A stretch of DNA of 64,000 nucleotides, taken from the NCBI RefSeq assembly GCF_002116635.1, contig NZ_LQPW01000107.1, positions 25,017 to 89,016 of the forward strand, read 5' to 3'. This DNA comes from Mycobacterium szulgai (lineage in GTDB: Bacteria; Actinomycetota; Actinomycetes; Mycobacteriales; Mycobacteriaceae). The notes beneath the pieces are model-generated. The model had not been told where the DNA came from and did no database searches. It saw nothing but the letters and a program-made list of their open reading frames with translations. Within the stretch, counting starts at the first letter, position 1. The number at the start of each line of letters is the position of its first letter. Positions 63,552 through 64,000 of the stretch are shown here, one piece after another. A program made the position numbers and the translations under genes.

Positions 63552-64000
63552 CAGCAGCTCGTCTGCGGTGCGTCGTTGGTGTTCGAGGACAGCACCGTTC
63601 CATCACTCGTCGTGATCGAGCAGTTGAGCCTGCTCACCCGGAAGAGGCTGGACGCCTCCACCGAGCCGACGTCGGAATTCGATATGGGGGTGACGGTCAT
63701 CGACCACGGGATGTACACATTGTGCTGCGTACGTCGGCGGCCGGAGGCGTCGACGTAGGTTACCGAGATTATGTCGCCAGGTGCCTTGGTGCCGGTCACC
63801 GAATAGGTGACTTGCCGCGGTCCGGCCGGTGTCGTCGTCGTGACGGGAGGCGGGGCCGCAGCGGTGCTGGTAGTCGCAGGCGGCGCAGTGGTCGCCGGTG
63901 GCGGCGGAGACGGGGATGGTGGCGGCGGTGGCGGTGGTGTCACGGTCACTGTCTGCGTCTCCGTCGCGGTAGGAATTTCGCTGGTGGGTGGGGGTGGCGG
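63551..64000 (-). CDS. mmpS3: MmpS3 membrane protein, C-terminal part (5' end outside window)
   Basis: About 149 C-terminal residues are visible; the gene enters from the right edge. A proline- and threonine-rich stretch ([20 protein letters not shown]) leads to the MmpS domain: [29 protein letters not shown] and [14 protein letters not shown], ending PQTSC. The fold is a small exported beta domain; a transmembrane helix expected nearer the N-terminus is not in view. Unlike MmpS4/5, MmpS3 is not adjacent to an mmpL gene and is reported as important for growth in mycobacteria. Confidence 0.92.
   Translation of the reverse strand, partial: PPPPPTSEIPTATETQTVTVTPPPPPPPSPSPPPPATTAPPATTSTAAAPPPVTTTTPAGPRQVTYSVTGTKAPGDIISVTYVDASGRRRTQHNVYIPWSMTVTPISNSDVGSVEASSLFRVSRLNCSITTSDGTVLSSNTNDAPQTSC

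Noticed and set aside
63860..64000. Proline-rich tract at the right edge as a separate PPE-like gene
   Set aside because: It is continuous in frame with the MmpS domain and matches the Pro-rich region of MmpS3.

Overview
This window is chromosomal DNA of a slow-growing, non-tuberculous Mycobacterium. The gene order from about 8.6 kb to the right end follows the M. tuberculosis block Rv2143 to Rv2198c almost gene for gene, and the proteins are close to their tuberculosis relatives. It is not the tuberculosis complex itself: the IS6110 and IS1558 copies and the Rv2159c-Rv2162c (PE_PGRS38) segment of that genome are absent, and a large cyclase/LuxR regulator occupies the murE-pbpB interval instead. 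Names of the form Rv#### are orthology calls made by recognising sequence and order, not by database search.

Region 1 (1-8.5 kb) is accessory. It has a lone alpha/beta-hydrolase-like gene, a frameshifted HTH relic, a tightly coupled three-gene operon (Xre-type HTH protein, nucleotidyltransferase-fold protein, and a frameshifted protein with an RX4H HEPN-like motif), an unknown protein and an AlbA_2/Schlafen-like protein. An imperfect 80-bp direct repeat (2142-2223 and 8437-8519) brackets the operon, the unknown gene and the AlbA_2 gene. This makes the segment look like a small inserted toxin-antitoxin/defence island placed just upstream of the conserved Rv2143 orthologue.

Region 2 (8.6-34.5 kb) is the mycobacterial division and cell wall cluster, transcribed leftwards: mraZ, rsmH, ftsL-like, pbpB, [cyclase/LuxR regulator], murE, murF, mraY, murD, ftsW, murG, murC, ftsQ, ftsZ, pgeF(yfiH), yggS, sepF, yggT, wag31. 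Most junctions are 4-nt ATGA overlaps. A three-repeat MraZ box lies upstream of mraZ, and a second one in the opposite orientation lies about 140 bp further out. Together these genes make lipid II, polymerise septal peptidoglycan, build and anchor the Z ring (FtsZ, SepF) and mark the growing pole (Wag31).

Region 3 (34.5-55 kb) holds envelope lipid and glycolipid genes and associated regulators: idsA2 (polyprenyl diphosphate), mptA and mptC (lipomannan/LAM mannosyltransferases), pknL with its substrate gene Rv2175c, aroG, RNase AS, a PlsC-like acyltransferase, an ArsA-like ATPase, two SRPBCC proteins, fadD15, pimB' and ripC. Region 4 (55-64 kb) carries a DEDDh exonuclease/GIY-YIG fusion, trpD, and the cytochrome bcc-aa3 genes ctaE-qcrC-qcrA-qcrB. 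It ends with Rv2197c and the 3' part of mmpS3, which runs off the window. I saw no rRNA, tRNA, CRISPR array or intact insertion sequence.
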